64,000 nucleotides of DNA from Acidimicrobiia bacterium (GTDB lineage Bacteria; Acidobacteriota; Terriglobia; Bryobacterales; Bryobacteraceae): positions 62,001 through 126,000 of the forward strand of contig VFZE01000009.1 in NCBI GenBank assembly GCA_016871315.1. The letters run 5' to 3'. This document shows, piece by piece, positions 24,337 to 33,322 of this stretch. Below the pieces are notes generated by a model, which was not told where the DNA came from, did no database searches, and worked only from the letters and a program-made list of their open reading frames with translations. The position numbers were made by a program, and so were the translations under genes. Numbering within the stretch: the stretch's first letter is position 1; each line of letters opens with the position of its first letter.

Positions 24337-27300
24337 ATGAAATCTCAAATCACGGTGGTTCTGTTGATGGCAGCGGCGTTGCTGTTTGGCCAGGGAGAGA
24401 GAGCAACCTTCGATGGGACCGTCACCGACCCGTCTGGTTCCTCGGTACCAGGGGCTACAGTGAAGGCCACCAATGTCGCTACGAATGTCGAGATCCAGGC
24501 GACAACCAACTCCTCGGGAATCTACCGTCTCCCCTATTTGCCTTCGGGAACGTACAGGATTTCGATCACCGCGCCGGGCTTCAAAAGCGCCGTACGGGAG
24601 AACGTAAACCTGTCGGTGGCGCAAACACTGACGGTGAATTTCACCATGGAAGTGGGAGCTGTATCGGAACAGATCACCGTGTCGAGCGAGCCGCCGCTGC
24701 TGGAAACCGGCACCTCGGAAATCGGCAGCTACGTGTCGAAGAAGGAGTTCGACACGTGGCCCATCACGGTGGGCGACGGACGCCGGCAGATTCAGCAATT
24801 CATCTTTACGGCGCTGCCCGGCACCGTAGGAGGGACGTTCCAGGGCTCGATCAACGGAGGCCAATTCTACTCACATGAGATCCTCATTGACGGGATTTCC
24901 ATCGGCCGTTTTGACCTGCAGGGCGGATCCAACAACGAGTTCAGCCCCTCGGCCGAAGCCGTTTCCGAGTTCAAGCTCCAAACGGGCACGGTAAGCGCGC
25001 AGTACACCGGAGGCCAGACCTCGGTGGCCAACTTCGCGACCAAGAGCGGCACAAACGAGCTGCACGGCAGCGGCTATTACTACGTGCAAAACGACGCGCT
25101 CCGCGCCAACGGCTTCAACAACAACGCGGCCGCGATCGCGCGCCAGCCGTTCAAGCAGCACAATGGAGGTTACTCGGTTGGCGGTCCTGTGTTCCTACCC
25201 AAGATCTACGATGGGCGCAACAAGAGTTTCTTCTTCCACAACGTGGAGCGAACCAAGGTAAAGAACTTCACCTCCACAGGTTTCAGCCACCTGCCGATGC
25301 CGGACTTCAAGCGCGGCGACTTTAGCCGCCTGTTCTCCTCCGCCTTCACCGGCAATGGCGCTTCGGGCGGAATGGCGGGAACCGACGCCGCCGGACGGTC
25401 GGTGCGGTTCGGTTCGATTTACGATCCGACGACGGCGCGCCAGGTAGATGGCCGCTGGATTCGCGACCCCTTCCCGAATAATCAGGTGCCTGTGGCGCGC
25501 TGGAGCCCGGTGAGCCGAAAGATTATCGACGATGTCGGCATCGATGATCCGCTGTTCGACACGATGCTCCGCAATATGCCTAACCTGGGCGCCTGCTGCC
25601 CTCTGTTTGATGAGTGGATGCTGCTGCTCAAGGGCGACCATAACTTCAGTTCGAACCACAGAATGTATTCCACATTCACCCGCAACTTCCGCCAGCGGAA
25701 CAATTCGCCGGGCGGACGCTGGGGCGTGCCTCCGGGCCGTCCCACCGGCGTCTACCAATTACAGGACACGCCGGGAACCGCGGTTCGTCTCAGCTATGAC
25801 TCCACGCTGACGCCGACGATTCTCAATCACGCGGCTATCGGCTACAACCGCTTCGGCAACCTGAACCAGAGTGTCTTTATCGATCAGGATTGGCCCTCGA
25901 AGATCGGGCTGCAAAACGTGGACCAGACACACTTCCCGACGCTGGTCTTTGGTGGACAGCCTCACCAGGGCGGCGGCATCGGCGCGGGCGGCAGGCTCGG
26001 CTCGGGCAACGCCGGCGGCTCCTACAACGGCAGCACGATCGTGCAGGATGACCTCACGATGATCCGCGGGAAGCACAATTTCAAGATGGGCTTTGAGACG
26101 CGCCGGTATTACTACAACATCCGCAACCGGTCCGGTTCCGGCAATTTCAATTTCAACCCGGCGCAAACCGCGCAGCCGGGTTTCCTCAACGAAACCGGCC
26201 ACTCGTTCGCGAGCTTTTTGCTGGGCGCGGTTCAAAGCACCAACCGGGGCATCAACCCCGCGAACTTCGGCTATCGCTGGCGCAGCGCCGGTTTCTACTT
26301 CATGGACGACTGGAAGGTGAACCGCAAGCTGACGCTCAACCTCGGGATGCGCTGGGAGATCATCGGCGGACTGATTGAAGTAGCCGGGCGCATGTCGGGC
26401 GCCGATCTGAGCGTTCCCAACGCGGCGGCGGGCAATCGCCTCGGTGCGCTGGTGTTTGTCGACGACCTGAACCGGAAGGGCTTCATGGACACCTACTGGC
26501 GGCAGATCTCGCCGAAGTTCGGCTTTGCCTACCAGCTGGCTGACAAGCTGGTGATGCGCGGCGGTTATGGCATCAATAACATGCCGCCGAACATGAACGG
26601 CTTCTCTTTCCCGGGCACGCTTGGCTACAGCGGCGCCATCAACGTCAGCGCCGCCAACACGCAGCTTCGCTTCGCCGACGAGCCGGTGATGTTTCTGCAC
26701 GACCGGTATCCGGACTTTACCGCGACCCTGCCCAACAAGAGCGCGACGCTCTCCAACAATTTGGGCATCGGCTATATTGCACCGGACGCCAACAGGCTCG
26801 CTTACACACAGAACTGGAACTTCGGCTTCCAATATCAGCTTCCTTCCTCGACGGTGCTCGAACTCAACTATGTCGGCAACAAAGGCACGCGCCTGGAGGC
26901 CGACGGCTTCGGCAACCTCCATGCGCTTCCCGCCACGCTGCTGTCGATGGGCAACGTTCTGGGCGACAACTGGTCGCCTGCCACCGGCATCCCTGCCCCC
27001 TACGCGGGATTCAGCGGTAGTGTCACGAGGGCGCTTTCCCCTTACCCGCAGTTCACCGGTGTCGGCCAGATCTTCAGCAACCTCGGCACTTCCAGCTACA
27101 ACTCGCTGCAAGTGCAGGTGACCCGTCATTACCGCAACGGTCTTGCCATCCTCGGGGCCTACACTTGGTCCAAGGCGATCGCCTTGTCCAGCAGCGCCAT
27201 CGACGGGGAATCCGTGGCGGATGCATTCAACCGGAAACTGGAAAAGACGATCACGTCGTACCATGTGCCGCATTTCGGGAAACTCACCTGGATTTACGAT

Positions 27301-27852
27301 CTGCCCATCGGGCCTGGCAAGCTGATCAATCTCACTGGCGTGGCTGGCAAGGTGATTGGGGGCTGGCAGTTGACCGGCAACCATCAATTCCGCAGCGGCG
27401 CTCCTCTGTCCATCGGTACCGGCGGCATCTCCAACCCCGTCGGGGCGGCGCGTGCCGACCTGGTGCTGGGACAGAGCGTCATACAAAACTCCTCGGCGCC
27501 GATCAACTTCCGAGGATTCTCCGGCGGCCAAACCTATTTGAACCGCGCGGCGTTCGCCAATCCGGCGGTACATCCCGGCGGGCGCAACGTGATCACACGG
27601 CTGGGAACGCTGCCGGAACTCCTTTCCCAGTTTCGCAATCGCCACCAGGTTTCCGAAGACTTGGGGATCTCGAAGCTATTCAACTTCGGCGAGCAGCGGA
27701 CGTTTGAAATCCGTGGAGTTTTGCTCAATCCGTTCAACCGCCACGGCATCGGCGGCTTGATTACCAACATCGTGGACCCGAACTTCGGTCAGTTCACAGG
27801 CCAGCAGACGGGTGGCAGGAACGTCGAGCTATCGGCAAGAATCACGTTCTAA
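24337..27852 (+). CDS. Oar-like TonB-dependent receptor
   Basis: 1171 residues from ATG 24337; two earlier in-frame ATGs (24328, 24331) sit too close to the AGAGGA Shine-Dalgarno. Signal peptide MKSQITVVLLMAAALLFGQG. The carboxypeptidase-regulatory-like domain at ~22-105 has the usual VTDPSGSSVPGATVKATN and YRLPYLPSGTYRISI. A plug-like section contains NEFSPSAEAVSEFKLQTGTV. The barrel has repeated strand motifs (FYFMDDWKVNRKLTLNLGMRWE) and ends VELSARITF with an aromatic C-terminus, as recognised by the BAM complex. It has its own consensus promoter and lies between the TPR-CRTAC1 gene and a TPR lipoprotein-like gene. Confidence 0.93.
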   Translation: MKSQITVVLLMAAALLFGQGERATFDGTVTDPSGSSVPGATVKATNVATNVEIQATTNSSGIYRLPYLPSGTYRISITAPGFKSAVRENVNLSVAQTLTVNFTMEVGAVSEQITVSSEPPLLETGTSEIGSYVSKKEFDTWPITVGDGRRQIQQFIFTALPGTVGGTFQGSINGGQFYSHEILIDGISIGRFDLQGGSNNEFSPSAEAVSEFKLQTGTVSAQYTGGQTSVANFATKSGTNELHGSGYYYVQNDALRANGFNNNAAAIARQPFKQHNGGYSVGGPVFLPKIYDGRNKSFFFHNVERTKVKNFTSTGFSHLPMPDFKRGDFSRLFSSAFTGNGASGGMAGTDAAGRSVRFGSIYDPTTARQVDGRWIRDPFPNNQVPVARWSPVSRKIIDDVGIDDPLFDTMLRNMPNLGACCPLFDEWMLLLKGDHNFSSNHRMYSTFTRNFRQRNNSPGGRWGVPPGRPTGVYQLQDTPGTAVRLSYDSTLTPTILNHAAIGYNRFGNLNQSVFIDQDWPSKIGLQNVDQTHFPTLVFGGQPHQGGGIGAGGRLGSGNAGGSYNGSTIVQDDLTMIRGKHNFKMGFETRRYYYNIRNRSGSGNFNFNPAQTAQPGFLNETGHSFASFLLGAVQSTNRGINPANFGYRWRSAGFYFMDDWKVNRKLTLNLGMRWEIIGGLIEVAGRMSGADLSVPNAAAGNRLGALVFVDDLNRKGFMDTYWRQISPKFGFAYQLADKLVMRGGYGINNMPPNMNGFSFPGTLGYSGAINVSAANTQLRFADEPVMFLHDRYPDFTATLPNKSATLSNNLGIGYIAPDANRLAYTQNWNFGFQYQLPSSTVLELNYVGNKGTRLEADGFGNLHALPATLLSMGNVLGDNWSPATGIPAPYAGFSGSVTRALSPYPQFTGVGQIFSNLGTSSYNSLQVQVTRHYRNGLAILGAYTWSKAIALSSSAIDGESVADAFNRKLEKTITSYHVPHFGKLTWIYDLPIGPGKLINLTGVAGKVIGGWQLTGNHQFRSGAPLSIGTGGISNPVGAARADLVLGQSVIQNSSAPINFRGFSGGQTYLNRAAFANPAVHPGGRNVITRLGTLPELLSQFRNRHQVSEDLGISKLFNFGEQRTFEIRGVLLNPFNRHGIGGLITNIVDPNFGQFTGQQTGGRNVELSARITF

Positions 27853-27919
27853 AAGGTCCCGGCACGTACGGGGCAGGAAGGGAAAGACCTGCCCCACCTT
27901 CGGCCATGGCGGTGATGCA

Positions 27920-28744
27920 ATGAAACGCCGCGCAGGCACGATCACAGTGTTGGGTTCATTGGCTTGCTTGCTGATTGGCGTGCCGGCAAGGATGGCAGCA
28001 TCTTGCGCAGAGATTGCGGAAGGCGCGCAGCGGGCTTTTGAAGCGCGTCAGTTCGAACTGGCAGCCCGGGAATTCGAACGGGCGAGTTCGGAGTGCCCGA
28101 CTCACACGGGAATCCTGCTGGCGCTGGGGCAAGTACTGTACCTGACGGGAAAAGAGATTGAGGCGGAAGCGGCGATAGGAAAGGCATTGTCCGTCGACAG
28201 CAACAACGTTGATGCGCGGTATGCCTTGGGGCGAATTTACTATCAGCAGAAGCGATACCTGGAAGCGGCAAATGCGCTACAGAAGACTGTGGAGCTAGAC
28301 CCGAAACACTACAAGGCCTGGGATAACCTCGGAGTCACCTACGACGCATTAAACCAGGACTCCGACGCATTGCGCAGTTTCTTCAAGGCCTTGGATCTGG
28401 TGATGAAGGATCACCCGGATTATGATTGGGCGCACGCCAATCTGGCCGATTTCTTCTTGCGGCGGAACGAGTATGAGAAGGCGTTCCAACTGGCCGCCGA
28501 GGCGGCACGCCGCAACCCTGGTGCGGCGCGCAACTGCTTCCTGACGGGCAAGGCGCTGGTGAAACTGGACAAGCACGAGCTGAGTTTGCGGTGGCTGGAG
28601 CGGGCTGCCGAGTTGGATCCGAACTATCCGGAGGCGTTGTATCTTTTGGCGCAAACGTACCGCAAGCTGGGGAAGGAACAGGAGTCGGCGAAGGCGCTGG
28701 AGAGGTTCCGGGAGGCGAGCAAGTCAAGGCCTGAGCGGAGGTGA
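27920..28744 (+). CDS. Secreted TPR protein
   Basis: 274 residues from ATG 27920, chosen because a signal peptide begins there (MKRRAGTITVLGSLACLLIG). About six TPR motifs follow (~35-265), e.g. ARYALGRIYYQQKRYLEAAN and AWDNLGVTYDALNQDSDALR, with no other domain. The gene sits 67 bp after the Oar receptor and is probably co-transcribed. TPR proteins in such clusters may scaffold envelope complexes; that is inference. The 3' end overlaps the convergent CRTAC1 gene by 21 bp. Confidence 0.85.
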   Translation: MKRRAGTITVLGSLACLLIGVPARMAASCAEIAEGAQRAFEARQFELAAREFERASSECPTHTGILLALGQVLYLTGKEIEAEAAIGKALSVDSNNVDARYALGRIYYQQKRYLEAANALQKTVELDPKHYKAWDNLGVTYDALNQDSDALRSFFKALDLVMKDHPDYDWAHANLADFFLRRNEYEKAFQLAAEAARRNPGAARNCFLTGKALVKLDKHELSLRWLERAAELDPNYPEALYLLAQTYRKLGKEQESAKALERFREASKSRPERR

Positions 28745-30343
28745 GATTGGGAGGATCTGATTTGCAGGAACGTTTTCGCGGCGGGTAACCACGCCGTTTG
28801 GCCACTCGACTTCGACAAGTTTCGCGGTGGCGGCGGCGCCGAGGCCGAAATGGACGCGTGGATCGTTGGCCGAGAGATAGCTCCCGGTTGTATTGAGGAT
28901 GGCGCGTTGCTCGCGGCCGTCCTCGCCAACGATGCGAACACGGGTACCGGTGACGCCCGCGGCATCAATGGTCAGCCAGTGGTTCGCGTTGCCGCCGCGG
29001 TTGCGCAAGATCACCGGCGAGCCGTTGTTGCAGTTGATGACGATGTCGATCCAGCCGTCGTTGTCCAGGTCCCCGAACGCGGCTCCGCGTGCCGCCAGCG
29101 GACGAGAAAAGATTTCGCCGCTAGTGGATGAGACGTCCTCGAATTTGCCGGCGGCGTTGCGCATGAGCAGCGGAGGCTCCAGGTACGTAAGAGAGGGCTG
29201 GGTCAGCTGGATGTTGTCCATGACGTGGCCTTGCGCGACAAACAGGTCGCGCCAGCCGTCGTTATCGTAGTCAATGAATTTTGTCCCCCAGCCGGAGCGC
29301 ATGCGGGTGATACGGCCGACGTTGGTGGTTGGAGAGGCGTATTCAAACAGGCCTTTCAGATTGCGGAATAGAGCGTAGCGCTGCATCGCGAGCGCGTTGA
29401 TGAAGATATCCGGCCAGCCGTCGTTGTCATAGTCGGCAAAGTCGACGCCCATGCCGCCGAAGACGCGTCCGTCCTCGTCGTAGGCGATGCCGGCCTCCAG
29501 GCCCATCTCGCGGAAGCGCCCGCCGCCGAGGTTACGGAACAGCTGTTGCGGGAAACTGTCGTTGGCTACTACGATGTCAATCTTGCCGTCGCGGTCGAAG
29601 TCATTGAGCGCGATGCCGAGGCCCTTGCCGGGAGACTGCCTCCATCCGGACTTTTCGGTGACGTCTTCAAAGCTGCCGTCCCCCCGGTTGCGGTAGAGGA
29701 TGTGCGTGATGGGCTGGAACTGATCGGGATGACAGTAGGAACGGTAGCCTTCCTGGCGGCTGCCGCACCAGATGTCGGGTTGAAAGTCCCACTTTACGTA
29801 GCGGGCGACGATCAGGTCGAGATATCCATCCGAGTCGAAATCGGCCCAGGCGGCGCTGGTAGACCAGCCGCCGGCCTTGACGCCGGCTTTTTCCGTGACA
29901 TCTTCCAACGTACCGTCGCCGCGGTTGCGGTACAGGATGTTGGCCCCGAAGTTGGTGACGTAGAGGTCGACCCGCCCGTCGGAGTCATAGTCGCCGGCGG
30001 CGGCCCCCATCCCGTACCCTCTGCCCCGGAGGCCTGCCTTTTCTGTGACATCTTCAAAGCGGAAGCCGCCCATGTTCCGGTAGAGGCGGTTCCAGAACTT
30101 GGGGCTGGATTTGTCCGGGGATTGGGAGGGATTCATCGGGTCGGTGAGAGCGGCTCCGTTGACAAAGTAGAGATCGAGCCGGCCGTCGGAATCGTAATCG
30201 ATCATCGCGACGCCGCCGGTTACCGATTCGATGAGGTACTTGCGGGTTGTCGGGCTCTTGTCGTGACGGAAGCCGATCCCGGACTCCGGGGTGACGTCCT
30301 GAAAGATGGGCAAAGCGGCGGCAAGCAGGAGAGTGAGCCACAT
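28724..30343 (-). CDS. CRTAC1-type FG-GAP/ASPIC-UnbV secreted protein
   Basis: 539 residues from ATG 30343, which starts a short signal peptide (MWLTLLLAAALPIFQ). The frame is open 53 codons further, but those residues do not look like a leader and overlap the divergent kinase gene. Mature protein: FQDVTPESGIGFRH, then about eight FG-GAP repeats (DYDSDGRLDLYFVNG, DYDSDGRVDLYVTNFG, DFDRDGKIDIVVANDS), ending with the ASPIC/UnbV part (GTRVRIVGEDGREQ, SYLSANDPRVHFGLG, VEVEWPNG). Same architecture as the partial gene at the left edge, without TPR. Extracytoplasmic, calcium-binding by motif; function unknown. Confidence 0.9.
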   Translation of the reverse strand: MWLTLLLAAALPIFQDVTPESGIGFRHDKSPTTRKYLIESVTGGVAMIDYDSDGRLDLYFVNGAALTDPMNPSQSPDKSSPKFWNRLYRNMGGFRFEDVTEKAGLRGRGYGMGAAAGDYDSDGRVDLYVTNFGANILYRNRGDGTLEDVTEKAGVKAGGWSTSAAWADFDSDGYLDLIVARYVKWDFQPDIWCGSRQEGYRSYCHPDQFQPITHILYRNRGDGSFEDVTEKSGWRQSPGKGLGIALNDFDRDGKIDIVVANDSFPQQLFRNLGGGRFREMGLEAGIAYDEDGRVFGGMGVDFADYDNDGWPDIFINALAMQRYALFRNLKGLFEYASPTTNVGRITRMRSGWGTKFIDYDNDGWRDLFVAQGHVMDNIQLTQPSLTYLEPPLLMRNAAGKFEDVSSTSGEIFSRPLAARGAAFGDLDNDGWIDIVINCNNGSPVILRNRGGNANHWLTIDAAGVTGTRVRIVGEDGREQRAILNTTGSYLSANDPRVHFGLGAAATAKLVEVEWPNGVVTRRENVPANQILPISPPLRP

Positions 30344-30443
30344 GAAGCGATTCCATTGTACCGGGGCAGGCCGTTGCGATGGCGCCGCGATGCGCGGCCG
30401 AAGCTGAACGCGCAGTCTGGCCTGAGATAAGCTAGGAAGTAAC

Positions 30444-32063
30444 ATGACGGAGGATGCTGGGTCGCGATTACAACCGGCGCGGGGAGTCTCCTCACCGTCC
30501 ACCAGCCCCGGACTGCTGAGCGGGGAAACGCGCCAACTGCCGCTGGATCTGGTAGAGAAGGCGGTCGGACGGCTGGGCTGGGTAGGAGCTGTCTACGCGG
30601 CCACCTACCTCATCCTCTATCTCATTGACAGCTACGCGCACCGCGGCAACCCGGCCGTGGAGCCGCACCTGGATTTCTTCACCCGCAGTATGGTGGTTGG
30701 CGTGGCGTTGGGGCTTGCCGTGTTTGCGCTGGCGCGCAGCCGGAAGCTTCCGCCCAGGCTGATGCTCGATCTCGGCCTGCTGTTTGAAGTCGCCGGCGCC
30801 CTGATGATCGCCATCGCGGAAACGTGCATGCCCATCGGGCCCGCTTACGAGATCCGTGGCCATTCAGCGGTCGCCGTATGGGTTGTCTTCTTTGTTCTCG
30901 TCGTACCGACTTCCACGGCCAAGGCCGCCCTGGCCTCCTTCACCGCCGCGGCCATGGGGCCGCTTGGCATGATGCTGAATATTGCCTGGAACGGCGTGCC
31001 TGTTCCCACGCTGGGTCAGTGGCTGCTGCTGTTCAGCGCCAACTTTCTGATGGCCTTCTGGTCCGTGCTCCTGTCGCGGTATGTCTACAACCTCGGAGCG
31101 CAGATGGGCCGCGCCAAGGAGATGGGCAGCTATGAATTGGTGGAGTTGATCGGCAAGGGAGGAATGGGCGAGGTCTGGCGCGCGCGCCACCGGATGCTGG
31201 TGCGCAGCGCGGCGATCAAACTCATCAGCCCGGAAGCGCTATGCTGCGACTCGGCGGAACAGATCGAGGCAGCCCGGCGCCGCTTTGAGCGCGAAGCCCA
31301 GGCCACCGCGGCGCTGAGTTCTCCGCACACGGTAGCGTTGCATGACTACGGCGTCAGCCGCGAAGGCACTTTTTATTACGTGATGGAGCTGCTCAACGGC
31401 GTCGATCTGGAAACACTGATCGAACGATTTGGGCCGCAACCGGCCTCGCGCGTGATCCACCTCATCCAGCAGGTTTGCGAATCGCTCTCCGAAGCTCACG
31501 CGGCCGGACTCACCCATCGCGACATTAAACCGCGCAACATCTACACCTGCCGGCTGGGCATGCAATACGATTTCGTGAAGGTGCTCGACTTCGGGCTCGT
31601 CAAAGTACGCGGCGGAGGCGGTGATACGCGGCTAACGCAGGACGGGCTCACTACAGGCACGCCCGCCTACATGTCCCCCGAGATGGCGATGGGCCATCAC
31701 GACGTGGACGCCCGTACCGACATCTATGCGGTCGGCTGCGTCGCTTACTGGCTGCTCACCGGACACTTAGTTTTTGAGGCATCCACGCCGCTGGCAATGG
31801 CATTGGAGCACGTGCAGTCAAAACCGGTTCCACCGTCCGAGCGCACGGAAATGGAAGTGCCGCCGGAGTTGGAGCGCGTCATCCTGCAATGCCTGGAGAA
31901 GGACCCCAAGGCTCGTCCGCAAAGCGCGCGGGAGCTGAGCCGCATGCTGGCCTCCTGCCGCACGTCCGAACCGTGGGACCGGGAAAGGGCCGAGCAGTGG
32001 TGGCGGATTCATGTGCCGGCGGTGTCGGGCGGCGTGCCCGCTTCGCTTGTTGCAGCCCACTAG
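30444..32063 (+). CDS. Ser/Thr protein kinase with N-terminal membrane domain
   Basis: 539 residues. Five or six hydrophobic helices at ~45-215 are followed directly by a Hanks-type kinase (~230-525): glycine loop IGKGGMGEVW, Lys259 (AAIKL), HRDIKPRNI with catalytic Asp360, LDFGLVK (381-387) and GTPAYMSPEMA. In HRDIKPRN the usual E of HRDxKPEN is R, a common bacterial variant. Having the membrane part before the kinase is the reverse of the propeller kinase at 6222-8945. It is followed 13 bp later by the FkbM methyltransferase on the same strand. An integral-membrane sensor kinase is likely; the signal is unknown. Confidence 0.92.
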   Translation: MTEDAGSRLQPARGVSSPSTSPGLLSGETRQLPLDLVEKAVGRLGWVGAVYAATYLILYLIDSYAHRGNPAVEPHLDFFTRSMVVGVALGLAVFALARSRKLPPRLMLDLGLLFEVAGALMIAIAETCMPIGPAYEIRGHSAVAVWVVFFVLVVPTSTAKAALASFTAAAMGPLGMMLNIAWNGVPVPTLGQWLLLFSANFLMAFWSVLLSRYVYNLGAQMGRAKEMGSYELVELIGKGGMGEVWRARHRMLVRSAAIKLISPEALCCDSAEQIEAARRRFEREAQATAALSSPHTVALHDYGVSREGTFYYVMELLNGVDLETLIERFGPQPASRVIHLIQQVCESLSEAHAAGLTHRDIKPRNIYTCRLGMQYDFVKVLDFGLVKVRGGGGDTRLTQDGLTTGTPAYMSPEMAMGHHDVDARTDIYAVGCVAYWLLTGHLVFEASTPLAMALEHVQSKPVPPSERTEMEVPPELERVILQCLEKDPKARPQSARELSRMLASCRTSEPWDRERAEQWWRIHVPAVSGGVPASLVAAH

Positions 32064-32064
32064 A

Positions 32065-32070
32065 TACACT
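32065..32070 (+). promoter_or_regulatory. -10-like box ahead of the FkbM gene
   Basis: TACACT followed by 6 nt (GAGGGG) and ATG 32077. The GAGGGG touches the ATG and is too close to serve as a ribosome-binding site, so a leaderless start or coupling to the upstream kinase gene is possible. Confidence 0.3.
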
Positions 32071-32076
32071 GAGGGG

Positions 32077-33303
32077 ATGCTGGAGAGCGCGATCCTCGTC
32101 CTCGTGTTGATCCTGGTTTGCCTGGGCGCGGCTCTGCTGTGGTACTTACGGCAGATGCGGCTTCAAATGCATGCCAATCTGCTTGAGGTGCATGGCGCGC
32201 TGGAAAGCCAGCTTCGCGGGTCGCTGCAGGCCCACATGGAATCGCTGCAGGCCTGTAGGGACGAGCATGTGCGTGTGCGCAGCGAGTTCAGGCGGCTGCG
32301 GCGGCACCTGAACTGGTGGCTTTCCACGGAGCCCGACAGCGCCTTGCCGGGCAACCTGGCGGAAGCGGAGTTGCTTGCCCTGGCCCGCAATCTTGCCGCG
32401 CTGCGGCCCCTGGTCCCCTATCCGACGTGGCAGTTCGACCGGGATTGGGATAATCCTGATCTGCTGTACCGCCTGCGGCGCGCGGTATGGAATCACTTCC
32501 GCGGGGACCCTCAGGCGCCGGAGTTGATCCTGGACTGGCACCACGGAACGAAGCTGGCGCTCCATCTGGGCAATGATCTGAGCAAGCAGATCTTCGTGGG
32601 CGGCTGCATGGACCCGAATGAACTGGCGCTGCTTGACAAGCTGCTCAAGCCGGGAATGAGTTTCCTCGACGCCGGCGCGATGGAGGGCGCCTACACCGTG
32701 CTGGCGGCGGCGCTGGTTGGCCCCGGCGGAGTGATCTGGTCTGTTGAGCCGAGCGCGCGCGAGCGGCGCCGGTTGGAGCGCAACCTTGAGCGCAACGGCT
32801 TCCGCCACGTGACGGTTCATCCGGTGGCGCTGGCCGATTCCGACGGCAAGGCCGAGCTGAAAGTGGCCAGGGATGAGCATTCCGGCCAGAACACCATCGG
32901 CGAGGTTGTCTACGAACAGGCGCGGGAGATCATGCGGGAGACGGTTGAGATCCGGCGGCTGGATTCCCTGGCCGATGAGTACGGGCTCAAAGCGCTGGAC
33001 GTTGTGAAAATGGATATCGAAGGCGCCGAATACCGCGCCTTGCAGGGCGCCGAAGCGTCGATTCAGCGCTTCCGTCCGGTGATCCTCCTGGAGGTGTTCG
33101 ATGAGGCGCTGGAGAAGCAGGGCGGGAGCAGGGCTCTTCTGTTGAGCTGGCTGAAGGAGCACGGCTACGACTTCTATGTGTTCGACTATGCGACAGCGCG
33201 CCTGCGGCCCGATGACGGCAGGATCGCCGGAGACAACCTGGTTGCCGTGCCGGTGGAGAAACCGCTGCCCGCGGAGGCCTTTTCGCTCCTGCCACGCGCC
33301 TGA
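32077..33303 (+). CDS. Membrane-anchored FkbM-family methyltransferase
   Basis: 408 residues. One N-terminal membrane helix (~5-23, AILVLVLILVCLGAALLWY), then a probable helical stretch of ~80 residues (RLQMHANLLEVHGALESQLR...). The FkbM SAM-binding domain starts at ~215: FLDAGAMEGAYTVLAAALVG, IWSVEPSARERRRLERNL, RRLDSLADEYGLKALDVVKM and DIEGAEYRALQGA. FkbM enzymes O-methylate sugars or polyketides. ATG 32077 is used because the membrane helix starts there; 22 extra upstream codons overlap the kinase. The membrane anchor and helical segment are unusual for FkbM and suggest action near the envelope. Confidence 0.85.
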   Translation: MLESAILVLVLILVCLGAALLWYLRQMRLQMHANLLEVHGALESQLRGSLQAHMESLQACRDEHVRVRSEFRRLRRHLNWWLSTEPDSALPGNLAEAELLALARNLAALRPLVPYPTWQFDRDWDNPDLLYRLRRAVWNHFRGDPQAPELILDWHHGTKLALHLGNDLSKQIFVGGCMDPNELALLDKLLKPGMSFLDAGAMEGAYTVLAAALVGPGGVIWSVEPSARERRRLERNLERNGFRHVTVHPVALADSDGKAELKVARDEHSGQNTIGEVVYEQAREIMRETVEIRRLDSLADEYGLKALDVVKMDIEGAEYRALQGAEASIQRFRPVILLEVFDEALEKQGGSRALLLSWLKEHGYDFYVFDYATARLRPDDGRIAGDNLVAVPVEKPLPAEAFSLLPRA

Positions 33304-33322
33304 TGTGATAAAACTTAGGCTC

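Noticed and set aside
25759-27645. 628-codon minus-strand ORF inside the second Oar receptor
   Set aside because: Antisense shadow, Arg/Val/Gln-rich, no recognisable motif.
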